Positions 13,774-13,806 of a DNA stretch of 13,806 nucleotides are shown here, in pieces. The DNA is taken from contig CAVHRT010000042.1 in the NCBI GenBank assembly GCA_963638355.1, positions 1 to 13,806 of the forward strand, read 5' to 3'. A model generated the notes under the pieces. That model did not search any database, had not been told where the DNA came from, and was given only the letters and a program-made list of their open reading frames with translations. Every line of letters starts with the position of its first letter. Within the stretch, counting starts at the first letter, position 1. The DNA is from W0P28-013 sp963638355 (GTDB lineage Bacteria > Bacteroidota > Bacteroidia > Bacteroidales > Paludibacteraceae). The position numbers were made by a program, and so were the translations under genes.

Positions 13774-13806
13774 GTTGATGAGTTGATGAGTTGACAAGTT
13801 GATAAG
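13774..13806. repeat. 8-bp repeat array (GTTGATNN) just upstream of murG, cut by the window edge
   Basis: GTTGAT or GTTGAC occurs at 13774, 13782, 13790 and 13798, exactly every 8 bp, and may continue past 13806. It ends 10 bp before the murG start codon. Word, period, orientation and position relative to the start codon match the array before ftsA (10104-10135). Confidence 0.85.

Overview
The window is chromosomal DNA from a member of the Bacteroidota, most likely order Bacteroidales. The evidence is the protein character (a topoisomerase I without zinc fingers but with C-terminal repeats, a Bacteroidales-type ClC, a ParE-type topoisomerase), the tmRNA tag GETSYALAA, the dcw order murG-murC-ftsQ-ftsA-ftsZ with no ddl between murC and ftsQ, the lack of clear Shine-Dalgarno sequences, and promoter-like TAnnTTTG elements. 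Coding DNA has roughly balanced base composition; the spacers are very AT-rich and full of short repeats.

Layout. A small AT-richer gene for a possible ASCH-like protein (87-455, + strand) converges on topA (528-2861, - strand), with a 30-bp near-perfect palindrome between them. All other genes are on the - strand. Reading leftward from the right edge: murG, murC, ftsQ, ftsA and ftsZ (the distal end of the division and cell-wall cluster, whose earlier genes should lie beyond 13806), then ssrA (tmRNA, 7093-7488), parE, a ClC chloride channel/transporter with two CBS domains, and topA.

How the genes work together. MurG makes lipid II and MurC adds the first L-alanine to UDP-MurNAc. FtsQ, FtsA and FtsZ build the divisome. 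The ftsA and ftsZ genes are almost contiguous; the other cluster genes are separated by repeat-filled gaps of about 100-210 bp. TopA and ParE manage DNA topology, and tmRNA rescues stalled ribosomes.

No exotic defence, mobile or biosynthetic system is visible. The unusual material is between genes. First, an approximately 140-bp hairpin-rich element occurs twice (7544-7683 and 11050-11191), with a core about 88% identical by hand alignment. Second, nearly every spacer carries short arrays built on 7, 8, 9 or 11-bp words, some shared between distant spacers, and some running into the 3' ends of murC and ftsQ. Third, two REP-like palindromes share the core CGTCCCTAC. FtsA also shows altered residues in its actin-type nucleotide-binding motifs.
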